64,000 nt of DNA, taken from NCBI RefSeq assembly GCF_029962605.1, contig NZ_CP124750.1, positions 2,356,001-2,420,000 on the forward strand, in the 5' to 3' direction. The notes under the pieces were generated by a model. The model was not told where the DNA came from and searched no databases. It saw only the letters and a program-made list of their open reading frames with translations. How positions within the stretch are numbered: position 1 is the stretch's first letter; the number at the start of each line of letters is the position of its first letter. Shown in pieces: positions 25,970 through 35,007 of this stretch. The stretch comes from Serratia sarumanii (GTDB taxonomy: Bacteria > Pseudomonadota > Gammaproteobacteria > Enterobacterales > Enterobacteriaceae). Made by a program: the position numbers and the translations under genes.

Positions 25970-28900
25970 ATGACCGAAGCGGCTCGCGTCGGCGATACCA
26001 TCGGGCATTCCCATGCCCTGGCCGGCATGATTGCCGGCACGATTGTCGGCGGCCTGATCGCCGCCGCAGGCGCGGTGGCGGCGGGTGCGCTGTTCGTCGC
26101 CGGCCTGGCGGCTTCCTGTATCGGCGTCGGCGTGCTGCTCATCGGCGCCAGTCTGGCGGTGGGGTATCTCACCGGGGAGGCGGCCACCGCGGCGCGCGAC
26201 GGCATTGCCGACGCCGGCGCCGGTAGCCTGACCCCCAAAGGCAATATCGTCACCGGCTCCCCCAACGTCTTCATCAACGGCAAACCCGCCGCGCTCGCCA
26301 CCAACAGCCAGGTGGCCTGCAGCGACGACGGCCCGAGCATGCAGATGGCGCAGGGCTCCGACAAGGTCAGCATCAACGGCCAGCCCGCCTCGCGCGTGGG
26401 GGACAAAACCAACTGCGACGCGCAGGTGATGGAAGGTTCGCCCAACGTGTTTATCGGCGGCGGCACCGTCACCACCTTGCCGATCAAGCCCGAAGTGCCG
26501 GATTGGCTGTACAAGGTCTCTGACCTGACGCTGCTGTTCGCCGGCCTGGTGGGCGGCGTGGGCGGCGCCGCCGGCAAGCTGGGGGCGCTGGGCAAACTGC
26601 TGGGCAAGCTGCCCGGCATCAACAAACTGGCGCGCATCGCCTGCCGCGCCGGCACCCTGATGACCGCCACCGCCGCCGTCGGCATTATCGCCCGGCCGGT
26701 GGATATCGTCAGCGGCCAGAAATTCCTCGACGGCGAAGACGATCTCGATTTCGTGCTGCCTTCGCGCCTGCCGGTCGCCTGGCAGCGCTATTGGCGCAGC
26801 GGCAACCCCGGCGACGGCGTACTGGGCCGCGGCTGGAACCTGTTCTGGGAGAGCAGCCTGCAGCCGTATCAGGACGGCCTGGTGTGGCGCGCCCCTTCCG
26901 GAGACTTCGTCGCTTTCCCGCAGGTGCCGCGCGGCCACAAAACCTACTGCGAAGCCGAAAAATGCTGGCTGATGCACAACGACGACGGCAGCTGGCAGCT
27001 GTTTGACGTCGGCGAACAGATTTTCCACTACCCGCCGCTGGCGGGCGATCAGCCGAGCCGGCTCAGCATGATCACCGACGCGATCGGCAACGCCACCTCG
27101 CTGTTTTACGACGACGAGGGGCTGCTGAGCGAACTGGTGGACAGCGCCGGGCAGCGCCTGATGTGCCGCTATGCGCAGGGCCGCCTGCGCGAAGTGGCGC
27201 TGCAAACCGCCGAAGGCGAACGGACGCTGGCGCGCTACGGCTACGATGAGCAGGGCCAACTGACGACGGTGAGCAACCGCGCCGGTGAGGTAACGCGCCG
27301 CTTCGGCTGGCGCGACGGCCTGATGATCAGCCACCAGGACGCCTCCGGGCTGCTGAACGAATACCAATGGCAAGAGATCGACGGCGTGCCGCGCGTGACG
27401 GCCTACCGCAACAGCGCCGGAGAATCGCTGGAGTTCGGTTATGACTTCGCCGGTGGGCGCCGCAGTGCGGTGCGCGGCGACGGCAAGCGCGCGGAGTGGC
27501 GGCTGGATGACGACGACAACGTGGCGCAGTACACCGACTTCGACCAGCGCCGCTACGGTTTTATCTACCAACGCGGCGAACTGTGCAGCGTGCTGCTGCC
27601 CGGCGGCGCGCAGCGCCAGAGCGAATGGGATCCTTACGGCCGCCTGCTGTCGGAGACCGATCCGCTCGGCCGCGTGACGCGCTATCAATATTCGCGCAAC
27701 AGCGGCCGGCTGTTCGCCGTCGCGTACCCGGACGGTAGCAGCGAGGCGCAGCACTGGGATACGCTGGGGCGCCCGACGCGCTATGTCGATGCGCTGGGCA
27801 ATGCCACGCTGTACCGCTATCCGGATGACGAAGAGAGCCTGCCGGCCGGCGTGATCGACGCGCTGGGCGGGGAAGTGAAGCTGGAGTGGGACGCCCGCGG
27901 CCAACTGACGCGCTACACCGACTGTTCCGGCAGCGTGACGGCTTATACCTACGATGCGCTGGGGCAACTGACGGCGCAGACCGATGCCGAAGGCCACCAG
28001 ACGCGCTACCTATGGGATAACGGCGGGCGCCTGCACACCCTGATCCACCCGGACGGCGGCGAAGAGCGCTTTAACTGGAATGCACACGGCCAACTGGCCG
28101 AGCATCAGGACGCGCTGGGCAGCCTGACCCGCTGGCAGTACAACGCCCTGGGGCTGCCGGTCAGAATCACCGATCGCATCAACCGCACCCGGCGCTATCA
28201 CTACAGCCCGCAGGGCTGGCTGACGCGGCTGGAGAACGGCAACGGCGGCGAATACCGCTTCAGCTACGATGCGGTGGGCCGCGTGCTGGCCGAAGAGCGC
28301 CCGGACGACACCCGCCACTATTATCGCTACGGCGCGGCCGGGCTGCTGGAGGAGCACCGCGAGGTCGGCCTGCCGGGCAGCGCGGGCGAGCTGACGCAGC
28401 GCGAACAGCGCTTCCGTTTCGACGAGGCGGGGCAGTTGGTCTGGCGCGGCAACGCCAGCGCGGAATGGCATTACCGCTTCGACGCCATGGGGCGGCTGCG
28501 CGAGCTGAACCGCCTGCCGACGGTGAGCGGCGCGGCGCTGGGCATCGAGCCGGACAGCGTGCAGATGCGCTATGACGCCGCCGGGCGGCTGCTCGGCGAG
28601 CAGGGCGTGAACGGCGAGCTGCAATACCAGTGGGATGCGCTGGCCAACCTGCAGGCGCTGACGCTGCCGCAGGGCGATCGCCTGCAGTGGCTGTATTACG
28701 GCTCCGGCCACGCCAGCGCCATCAAATTCAACCAGCAGGTGGTGAGCGAGTTCACCCGCGATCGCCTGCACCGGGAAACCGGCCGCAGCCAGGGCGCGCT
28801 GCAGCAGCAGCGGCGTTACGACGCCATGGGCCGCCGCAGCTGGCAGAGCAGCGCCTTCGGCCACGACAAACTGACCCGGCCGGAAGACGGCGTGCTGTGG

Positions 28901-30166
28901 CGCGCCTATCGCTACACCGGCCGCGGCGAGCTGGCCGGGGTGAGCGACGCGCTGCGCGGCGAAGTGCACTACGGTTACGACGCCGAAGGCCGCCTGCTGC
29001 AACACCGCGAACCTAATCAGGGCAAACCGGGGGCGCGGCTGGTGTACGATCTGGCGGATAACCTGCTGGGCGAGCGCAGCCCGCAGAGCGACATTGACGC
29101 GCACCTGCCGCTGGCGCCGATCGCCGATAACCGGCTGACGCACTGGCAAAAACTGTTTTACCGTTACGACGCCTGGGGCAACCTGATCAGCCGGCGCAAC
29201 GGCCTGTATGAACAGCACTACCGCTACGACGCTGACAATCGGCTGGTGCAGGCGCATGGCCGCGGCCCGCAGGGCGAGTTCGAAGCGCAGTACCATTACG
29301 ATGCGCTGGGCCGCCGCAGCCGCAAGGCGGTGCGCTACAAGGGCAAAACCGAACAGACGACCCGTTTCCTGTGGCAGGGTTACCGGTTGCTGCAGGAGCA
29401 GCGCGACGACGGCAGCCGCCGCAGCTGGAGCTACGATCCGGCCAGCCCGTGGAGCCCGCTGGCGGCGCTGGAGCAGGCGGGCGACAGCCGCTCGGCAGAT
29501 ATCTACTGGTATCACACCGATCTGAACAGCGCGCCGCTGGAAGTGACCGACGCGGCGGGCAACCTGTGTTGGTCCGGGCAATACGATACCTTCGGCAAGC
29601 TGCAGGGCCAGACGGTGGCCGGCGCGGCGAAGCGGCAGGGCGCGCAGTATCAGCAGCCGCTGCGCTACGCCGGGCAATATCAGGACGACGAAAGCGGCCT
29701 GCACTACAACCTGTTCCGCTACTACGAACCCGAGGTGGGGCGTTTCACCACGCAGGATCCGATAGGGTTGGAAGGCGGGCTGAATTTATATGCATACGCG
29801 AAAAATCCGCTCATTTGGGTTGACCCGTTAGGCCTTACTAGTTGTAGCATTCAACCTGGTAAAAACTTTAAAGATCACTTTATTCGGCATAAAGGTATAC
29901 TAGAAGGCTATTTAGGGAAAAAATATCCAAAATGGAAAGTGGATGAAGGTGCTGAGTTCTTGAGAGATGTTGAAAAGTTACGAGATAGCGGGAAACTGGT
30001 CCATGTAGGACAAGGGACAATTAAAAAAGGTCAGCCTGTGATGGAGATATATAGAGGCGAAGGGATGACCTATATTTCTAAAAAGCTGTCTGATGGTAGG
30101 GAGGAATTTGTAACTCTTATTGAGTCTGGCAAAGGCATGGATCTTGGGATTGTTTTTTCACCATAG
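25970..30166 (+). CDS. T6SS PAAR-Rhs effector with C-terminal toxin
   Basis: 1398 aa. In order: pre-PAAR motif AARVGDTIGHSHA (residues 4-16); hydrophobic hairpin (about 20-66) for the Eag chaperone; PAAR spike domain (about 83-170, with GSPNVFINGKPAA and GSPNVFIGGG); second hydrophobic region (184-240); the junction RPVDIVSGQ; then a long Rhs cage of YD repeats (RYxYDxxGRL). The self-cleavage region ends with DPIGLEGG and DPLGL (D1285-L1289). After DPLGL the DNA turns sharply AT-rich and codes for a basic 109-residue toxin tip (1290-1398) that I cannot assign. The Rhs cage probably encloses this tip until delivery by the type VI apparatus. Confidence 0.93.
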   Translation: MTEAARVGDTIGHSHALAGMIAGTIVGGLIAAAGAVAAGALFVAGLAASCIGVGVLLIGASLAVGYLTGEAATAARDGIADAGAGSLTPKGNIVTGSPNVFINGKPAALATNSQVACSDDGPSMQMAQGSDKVSINGQPASRVGDKTNCDAQVMEGSPNVFIGGGTVTTLPIKPEVPDWLYKVSDLTLLFAGLVGGVGGAAGKLGALGKLLGKLPGINKLARIACRAGTLMTATAAVGIIARPVDIVSGQKFLDGEDDLDFVLPSRLPVAWQRYWRSGNPGDGVLGRGWNLFWESSLQPYQDGLVWRAPSGDFVAFPQVPRGHKTYCEAEKCWLMHNDDGSWQLFDVGEQIFHYPPLAGDQPSRLSMITDAIGNATSLFYDDEGLLSELVDSAGQRLMCRYAQGRLREVALQTAEGERTLARYGYDEQGQLTTVSNRAGEVTRRFGWRDGLMISHQDASGLLNEYQWQEIDGVPRVTAYRNSAGESLEFGYDFAGGRRSAVRGDGKRAEWRLDDDDNVAQYTDFDQRRYGFIYQRGELCSVLLPGGAQRQSEWDPYGRLLSETDPLGRVTRYQYSRNSGRLFAVAYPDGSSEAQHWDTLGRPTRYVDALGNATLYRYPDDEESLPAGVIDALGGEVKLEWDARGQLTRYTDCSGSVTAYTYDALGQLTAQTDAEGHQTRYLWDNGGRLHTLIHPDGGEERFNWNAHGQLAEHQDALGSLTRWQYNALGLPVRITDRINRTRRYHYSPQGWLTRLENGNGGEYRFSYDAVGRVLAEERPDDTRHYYRYGAAGLLEEHREVGLPGSAGELTQREQRFRFDEAGQLVWRGNASAEWHYRFDAMGRLRELNRLPTVSGAALGIEPDSVQMRYDAAGRLLGEQGVNGELQYQWDALANLQALTLPQGDRLQWLYYGSGHASAIKFNQQVVSEFTRDRLHRETGRSQGALQQQRRYDAMGRRSWQSSAFGHDKLTRPEDGVLWRAYRYTGRGELAGVSDALRGEVHYGYDAEGRLLQHREPNQGKPGARLVYDLADNLLGERSPQSDIDAHLPLAPIADNRLTHWQKLFYRYDAWGNLISRRNGLYEQHYRYDADNRLVQAHGRGPQGEFEAQYHYDALGRRSRKAVRYKGKTEQTTRFLWQGYRLLQEQRDDGSRRSWSYDPASPWSPLAALEQAGDSRSADIYWYHTDLNSAPLEVTDAAGNLCWSGQYDTFGKLQGQTVAGAAKRQGAQYQQPLRYAGQYQDDESGLHYNLFRYYEPEVGRFTTQDPIGLEGGLNLYAYAKNPLIWVDPLGLTSCSIQPGKNFKDHFIRHKGILEGYLGKKYPKWKVDEGAEFLRDVEKLRDSGKLVHVGQGTIKKGQPVMEIYRGEGMTYISKKLSDGREEFVTLIESGKGMDLGIVFSP

Positions 30167-30174
30167 GAGTGCAT

Positions 30175-30576
30175 ATGAAAGAATTTATTGAGCATGTAAC
30201 TAGGAGTAGCGTCAGTGATATAATTGTCACGGGTTATATAGATGGGGAAACAGTACCAGTGTTTCATCCGATGTATGACAGAGTTTACTTTATATCAGAT
30301 GAAACTATATTTGAACTGTATATTGATGATGATGGGATTGTTAATTCACGTTTAGTTGAAAACATCGTTCCATGGTTTGAGGTGGATGAGGATGATAAGT
30401 TTTCCATGATGTCAATTTATTCCCAGTCATTTAAAACTGAGCAGGAGGTTAGCATAGTTGGAGTAAATTATAGTGACGATCCGTTCTCAGGGGTTTTCTT
30501 AAAATATAAGGCAGGTGACGATGAGCGGCTATTGTCTTTAGAATCAAATAATTTTTTCGGTTTTCTTATTTCATAG
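30175..30576 (+). CDS. Presumed cognate immunity protein of the Rhs toxin
   Basis: 133 aa, visibly acidic (many Asp/Glu, e.g. WFEVDEDDK and LYIDDDG), no signal peptide, no recognised domain. It begins eight bases after the Rhs stop, with AGGAG five bases before the ATG at 30175. A GTG two codons earlier is less likely. Position directly after the toxin tip, shared AT-rich composition and opposite charge are the standard marks of an immunity gene for a cytoplasmic, probably nucleic-acid-targeting, toxin. Function is inferred from context. Confidence 0.75.
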   Translation: MKEFIEHVTRSSVSDIIVTGYIDGETVPVFHPMYDRVYFISDETIFELYIDDDGIVNSRLVENIVPWFEVDEDDKFSMMSIYSQSFKTEQEVSIVGVNYSDDPFSGVFLKYKAGDDERLLSLESNNFFGFLIS

Positions 30577-30730
30577 TTAAAAGGATTTCGAGATTATTGA
30601 ATGCTAGTAGTTAATTGAAGCTTTGAGTTTTTTGATAGTGGTATTGAAAATTAGAGGGTTATTGTAAGTAACATGGTGATTGACAGTTATAAATAACTTA
30701 TTCCATCTGTCGTAGGGGGAGGAAAGAACT

Positions 30731-31486
30731 GTGGAGTCCGATAAGAATTATTATAAAGGTACATGTGAACTCATTTCTGGCGAAGGGAGGATCTATACCG
30801 AGTTTAATGGCGATGCTGCAACAAGACAAATAACTATAATAAATGATTTGTATTATTCATCCTCATCTTTGGAAGATTGGCACGAAGATATAGGTTTTTT
30901 ACTTTATGATGGTAAGAAAAGTGAGCTTGATCTTTCTGAGTCAAAGTTGATAACTAGTCTTGAGTTTGAAAGTGAATGGAATAAGACGATCACCTCTGAT
31001 GTTTTGAATGATTATGTCAGTTTTAGCTATGGTGATGCATCTATTCCTTCGTCAAAATCTAAAATGATCATTCATATTGTGAATAACAAGGGTAAGTGGG
31101 GAAAAGGCTTTGTTGTTCCTCTATCAAAACGCTATCCAGCAGTAAAGGAAGAATATTTAAAGTGGTTCTCTGAAAAAAAGGATTTTTTTCTCGGGAATGT
31201 ACAATTCATCTGTGTGAGCGAAAATGAGCGGATATATGTTGCAAATATGTTGGCTCAGGATGGACTAAAGAAAAGTAAAGATGATAATGCTCAGTATGTT
31301 TCATATGAAGCACTTAAAGAATGTCTAAGTCTGGTTTCTGATTATGCATTAAAAGAAAGGCTTAGTATACAATTGCCTATGATTGGTGCAGGATTGGGAG
31401 GTGGTGATTGGGATGCTATTTTTTCTCTAATCAAAGAGCGCTTAGCAAGAAAGAAAATAAAATGCAACATCGTTAAGTTAAGTTGA
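30731..31486 (+). CDS. Macrodomain protein, candidate extra immunity protein
   Basis: 251 aa, GTG start with GGGGAGGAAAG upstream. Residues about 110-251 match the macrodomain fold that binds or removes ADP-ribose: VNNKGKWGKGF (117-127) is the first ligand loop, VANMLAQDG the conserved strand, and PMIGAGLGGGDW (216-227) the phosphate-binding loop. The N-terminal about 105 residues are of unknown type. AT-rich and placed between two immunity-like genes, it could reverse ADP-ribosylation by a toxin module no longer present here, as macrodomain antitoxins do elsewhere. That role is inference. The macrodomain call is fairly secure. Confidence 0.75.
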   Translation: MESDKNYYKGTCELISGEGRIYTEFNGDAATRQITIINDLYYSSSSLEDWHEDIGFLLYDGKKSELDLSESKLITSLEFESEWNKTITSDVLNDYVSFSYGDASIPSSKSKMIIHIVNNKGKWGKGFVVPLSKRYPAVKEEYLKWFSEKKDFFLGNVQFICVSENERIYVANMLAQDGLKKSKDDNAQYVSYEALKECLSLVSDYALKERLSIQLPMIGAGLGGGDWDAIFSLIKERLARKKIKCNIVKLS

Positions 31487-31497
31487 ATGAGAGTGAC

Positions 31498-32028
31498 ATG
31501 AACTTCTATACTTTCAATAGCTTTACATTTGGCGATAACTTGATTTGTTTTCCCGATCCGAAATCAAGATTGTCCAGCTTTTTTATTTGGAATGAAGGTG
31601 ATGGTAATTTCCTATCCTACTCACTGCCAAAAGGGAAAATGCCAAGCGCTTCGAGTAGCGATATTTTTAATTTGCATGACTATTTTCCTGCCAGTCTCGG
31701 AATTCCAATCTTTTCAAAAAGAGCTAAGGCTGTATTTGAACGCAAGGTTTCGTCTGAGATGTTATTCTATGAATGTGCGGTAGAAAACGTAACTGAAACA
31801 ATTTTTCTGTGTAAAGTGAATAATTATTTTCAAATTATTGATGAGGAAGCCTCGACGTTCAGAGAACTTGAAGATGGAAGCAAGCTCATTGATGTGCCTG
31901 CTTACAAGTGTGACAGGGAGTTCTTTATTGCTAGGGATAGCATCTATTGTGAAAGAATAATTGTCTCTCAGCAGTTTGTTGACCTATGTAATGAAGAACA
32001 GCTAAACATAGGCTTTGAGCGTTGCTAA
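31498..32028 (+). CDS. Imm11-like (DUF1629) immunity protein
   Basis: About 176 aa from ATG 31498 (a TTG 15 bases earlier, overlapping the macrodomain stop, is also possible). The pattern GIPIFSKRAKAVFE, then NYFQIIDEEAST with a following acidic stretch, and IIVSQQFVDLCNEEQLNIGFE resembles the Imm11/DUF1629 family found downstream of polymorphic toxins. No toxin domain sits next to it, so it looks like an orphan immunity gene kept after toxin-tip exchange. The family call is from remembered pattern, not a search. Low GC matches its two neighbours. Confidence 0.55.
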   Translation: MNFYTFNSFTFGDNLICFPDPKSRLSSFFIWNEGDGNFLSYSLPKGKMPSASSSDIFNLHDYFPASLGIPIFSKRAKAVFERKVSSEMLFYECAVENVTETIFLCKVNNYFQIIDEEASTFRELEDGSKLIDVPAYKCDREFFIARDSIYCERIIVSQQFVDLCNEEQLNIGFERC

Positions 32029-32071
32029 TTGACGTTCCCAAAAGATGCTCACTATCCTCTTATCCCCCAAA

Positions 32072-32968
32072 CTAAATACCCAATGTGCCATCAATCAGGG
32101 TGCGGCACTGCCCGCCGATCCAGGGTTCGCCGTCAATAAAGCGCACGCTCACGCGGCCATCTCGATTCAGTTGGGTGCCCTGGCGCACCTGGTAACCCTG
32201 TGCGGTCTGGCTGCCGTCGGGAAAGTGGTTGGCCTTCAATAAGCGCGCCAGGCAGGCGTTGGCGCTGCCGGTCACCGGATCTTCAATCAAGGCGCCGCAT
32301 TCCACCATAAACGCGCGCATTTCGTAATCGGCCGGTTCGGTTGCGGAGCAGGCGCCATAAATCACCACGCCATCCACATTGCAAGACGTTTGCAGGCGTT
32401 TAATCGTGGCCTGATCCGGCGTCACCGCCAGGCAGGATTGTGCGTCCGGCAGGCGCACCATCAGCCAGCGAATGCCCATCTCGGCAATCACCGGCAGAGG
32501 GCTTGCTGCCATCACCGCGGGCCGTAAAGCGGCCATCAGCCGTTCTGTTTCCTCAGCGGCCATTGGGCGGAACTCAACTTCGGGCGCGGCGAACGCCAAT
32601 GTGCCTTCCGGCTGGATATCGACCGCCACCAGGCCGACGCCGCATTCCTGCATCACCGTCCCAGGCCGTTTAGGCGTCAAACCGGCTTCCAGCAGGGCGT
32701 GGGCGGTGCCCAGCGTCGGGTGGCCGGCGAAGGGCAGCTCTTTTTCGGTGGTGAAAATGCGCACCTTATAATCCGCCGCCGGGTGCGTCGGTTTAAGCAC
32801 AAAGGTGGTTTCCGAAAGGTTGGTCCAACGGGCCAATGCCAGCATTTGCGCGCTGCTCAGCCCCTCGGCCTCCAGCACCACCGCCACGGGGTTGCCCTGC
32901 AGCGGCGTGCGGGTAAACACGTCCACCTGTTTGTAGGCGCGGGGTGTCACATCATCACTTCTGAGCAT
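32072..32968 (-). CDS. PhzF-family isomerase-like protein
   Basis: 298 aa. The family signature is complete: VDVFTRTPLQGNPVAVV at the N-terminus, the catalytic glutamate in NLSETTFV, FTTEKELPFAGHPTLGTAHAL, and the second-domain GALIEDPVTGSANACLA. PhzF proteins are diaminopimelate-epimerase-fold isomerases. This one is a general family member, with no phenazine genes nearby, so its substrate is unknown. GC-rich again, it marks the return to core chromosome after the Rhs locus. Confidence 0.92.
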   Translation of the reverse strand: MLRSDDVTPRAYKQVDVFTRTPLQGNPVAVVLEAEGLSSAQMLALARWTNLSETTFVLKPTHPAADYKVRIFTTEKELPFAGHPTLGTAHALLEAGLTPKRPGTVMQECGVGLVAVDIQPEGTLAFAAPEVEFRPMAAEETERLMAALRPAVMAASPLPVIAEMGIRWLMVRLPDAQSCLAVTPDQATIKRLQTSCNVDGVVIYGACSATEPADYEMRAFMVECGALIEDPVTGSANACLARLLKANHFPDGSQTAQGYQVRQGTQLNRDGRVSVRFIDGEPWIGGQCRTLIDGTLGI

Positions 32969-33022
32969 TGGCCATCATCCGTTATCAACAAAACCTGATG
33001 ATAACGATATTCGCCAATGGCT

Positions 33023-33940
33023 TCAAAGGGTTGAGTTTTGTTTCGCGATACCTGGCCGTCGCCATTTTAGCCCCGGCTTGGCGAACATCACCAGGTTGCC
33101 CAGTAGGATCAGGCACAGGCCCAGCACGGCGTTGAAGTGCCACTGATAGCCTTCGTAGATCGTTGAGATGGTCAGCGCTACCAGCGGGAACAGCAGGGTG
33201 CTGTAAGCCGCCGCGCCGGCGCCGATGCGGCCGAGCAGGCTGAAGTAGGCGGCGAAGGCGATCACCGATCCGAAAATCGCCAGGTACAGCAGGGAGCCGA
33301 TATAGCGGCTGCTGAATTCGATCTGGAACGATGCGCCCTGCGCCAGGGCGATCAGCGCCATCAGCAGCGCGCCGTAGGTCATGGCGTAAGTGTTGGTGGA
33401 AAAGATATCCAGCCCGCGGCGCTGATGGCGCGTGCTGATCATGTTGCCCAGCGAGAAGCCGTAGGTGCCGAGCGCGCTCAGGCCGATGCCTTTGAGCAGC
33501 TCCGGCGCCATGCGGGTGGCGGCCAGATCTTGCCAAAACAGCGCCACGATGCCGGTCAAACCCAGCAGCGCCGCCGGCAGCAGGTTGGGGCTGGGGCGCT
33601 GGCGGAAAAACAGCAGGCTGTTGAGGGCGTTGAACAGCACCGCCATCGAGAAGATCACCGATTCCAGCCCGCTGCTGATGTAGGCCGCCGCGTGGTAGAA
33701 GCAGAAGAAGTTGAAGCCGAACACGCAGCAGCCCTGCAGCACGCAGAACAGATGATCGCGCGGGGCGAGGCGGCGCAGGCGGCGTGTTAGCAACAGCACG
33801 GCGAACATCACCGCGGCGGAAATGGCGAAGCGGTAAGCGATCGAGACGGGAATGGCCACCGGGCCTTCCTGTTGCAGGGTGATCGCAATCCAGGTGGTGC
33901 CCCAAATCAGCACTACGGTGAGGTACAACAGCGCATTCAT
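33023..33940 (-). CDS. EamA/DMT-family transporter
   Basis: 305 aa with ten hydrophobic helices in two EamA repeats, the first starting LYLTVVLIWGTTWIAITLQ and the second around GTYGFSLGNMISTRHQ. The open frame extends far upstream through the neighbouring AraC gene in antisense, so the start at 33940 is set by the first membrane helix. Drug/metabolite transporters of this kind export amino acids or other metabolites. It is divergent from an AraC-type regulator (34121-34990), a likely controller. Confidence 0.9.
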   Translation of the reverse strand: MNALLYLTVVLIWGTTWIAITLQQEGPVAIPVSIAYRFAISAAVMFAVLLLTRRLRRLAPRDHLFCVLQGCCVFGFNFFCFYHAAAYISSGLESVIFSMAVLFNALNSLLFFRQRPSPNLLPAALLGLTGIVALFWQDLAATRMAPELLKGIGLSALGTYGFSLGNMISTRHQRRGLDIFSTNTYAMTYGALLMALIALAQGASFQIEFSSRYIGSLLYLAIFGSVIAFAAYFSLLGRIGAGAAAYSTLLFPLVALTISTIYEGYQWHFNAVLGLCLILLGNLVMFAKPGLKWRRPGIAKQNSTL

Positions 33941-34120
33941 TCTATTTGTTACTCCGAAAAAACCGATGGCGCAGTATCCGCTTTGGCGCGCGGCGGCGCT
34001 TGCAGCGCTTTGCGCCCAGTTGCATATTCTTGCGCTTTTTTGCCAAAAGCGCGGGGCGGCGGCTGGTATGCGGCGGCGCCACTCTTTACACTGTCTGCAT
34101 GTCGAACAACGGGGCCGGCG

Positions 34121-34990
34121 ATGTCCAACTATCAGGCGTTTGAAACACTGCGTGAGCACAAGGCGCGGCTGCACGGCAGCGTGCTGCTGGGCACCGGCGT
34201 GGAGCTGGCCGCCTGGTCCAACTGCAACGATCGCGTCACGCAGGAAAGCGCCGACCACCATACCCTGAGCCTGTACGTCGCCGACGGCTATGAGTGCTAC
34301 CAGCAGGTGCCGGGCGGCTGGCGCAACGGCGGCGGGCCGGATCGGTTCTGCATCATGCCGCGCCAATACGCCTCCACCTGGGACGTGCGCAGCGATCTGT
34401 CGTTCGTGCACCTGTATTGCACCGACGGGCATCTGCGGCAGCTGGCGGAGCAGACCTGGGATCGCAGCCCGGCGGCGATCAACGTAGAGCCGCGCAGCTT
34501 CGGCGAAGATCCGCAGATCACGCTGCTGTATCGCCAGTTTTTGCTCAACTGCGACTGGCGGGACAGCGCCAATCTGCTGGCGCTCAGCAGCGCGTCGAAC
34601 CTGCTGATGTCGCATCTGATCCAGCGTTACAGTCAGCTGCAGTGGAAGCTGCCGCAGGCGCGCGGCGGCCTGGCGCCTGCGGTGGCCAGGCGGGTGCGGG
34701 AATATATCGAAAACCACCTCGATCGGCCTTTGCTGTTGGCGGATCTGGCGGCGCAGGCCGGGTTGAGCGAATACCATTTCGCCCGCATGTTCAAGCACGC
34801 CACCGGGCTGGCGCCGCACCAGTTTGTGATGCGCGCCCGGCTGCAGCGGGCGGAACGGCTGCTGCGGCACAGCCAACAGCCGATCACCGAGATCGCGCTG
34901 GCGTGCGGCTTCAGTTCCGCCAGCCACTTCAGCAACCGCTTCAAGGCGGCCTATGGATTTGCTCCGCTGCAGGTGCGGCAGGGGCGCTAA
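34121..34990 (+). CDS. AraC-family transcriptional regulator
   Basis: 289 aa from ATG 34121; the longer open frame upstream lacks family character. C-terminal helix-turn-helix motifs are LADLAAQAGLSEYHFARMF and ITEIALACGFSSASHFSNRF, closing with GFAPLQVRQGR. The N-terminal 180 residues form the sensor. It is divergent from the EamA transporter and 17 bases upstream of a VOC protein gene, so it may control both. Confidence 0.9.
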   Translation: MSNYQAFETLREHKARLHGSVLLGTGVELAAWSNCNDRVTQESADHHTLSLYVADGYECYQQVPGGWRNGGGPDRFCIMPRQYASTWDVRSDLSFVHLYCTDGHLRQLAEQTWDRSPAAINVEPRSFGEDPQITLLYRQFLLNCDWRDSANLLALSSASNLLMSHLIQRYSQLQWKLPQARGGLAPAVARRVREYIENHLDRPLLLADLAAQAGLSEYHFARMFKHATGLAPHQFVMRARLQRAERLLRHSQQPITEIALACGFSSASHFSNRFKAAYGFAPLQVRQGR

Positions 34991-35007
34991 CCGAAAGGGA
35001 GTGCAGC

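Noticed and set aside
25856..29704. Very long minus-strand open frames opposite the rhs gene (713 and 564 aa).
   Set aside because: They are mirror frames of a GC-rich coding gene: no ribosome binding sites, no domains, and composition rich in Arg/Ala/Val typical of antisense shadows.
27000..29800. Repetitive YD motifs as a possible tandem DNA repeat array.
   Set aside because: They are degenerate protein repeats of the Rhs cage, not DNA repeats of constant unit length.
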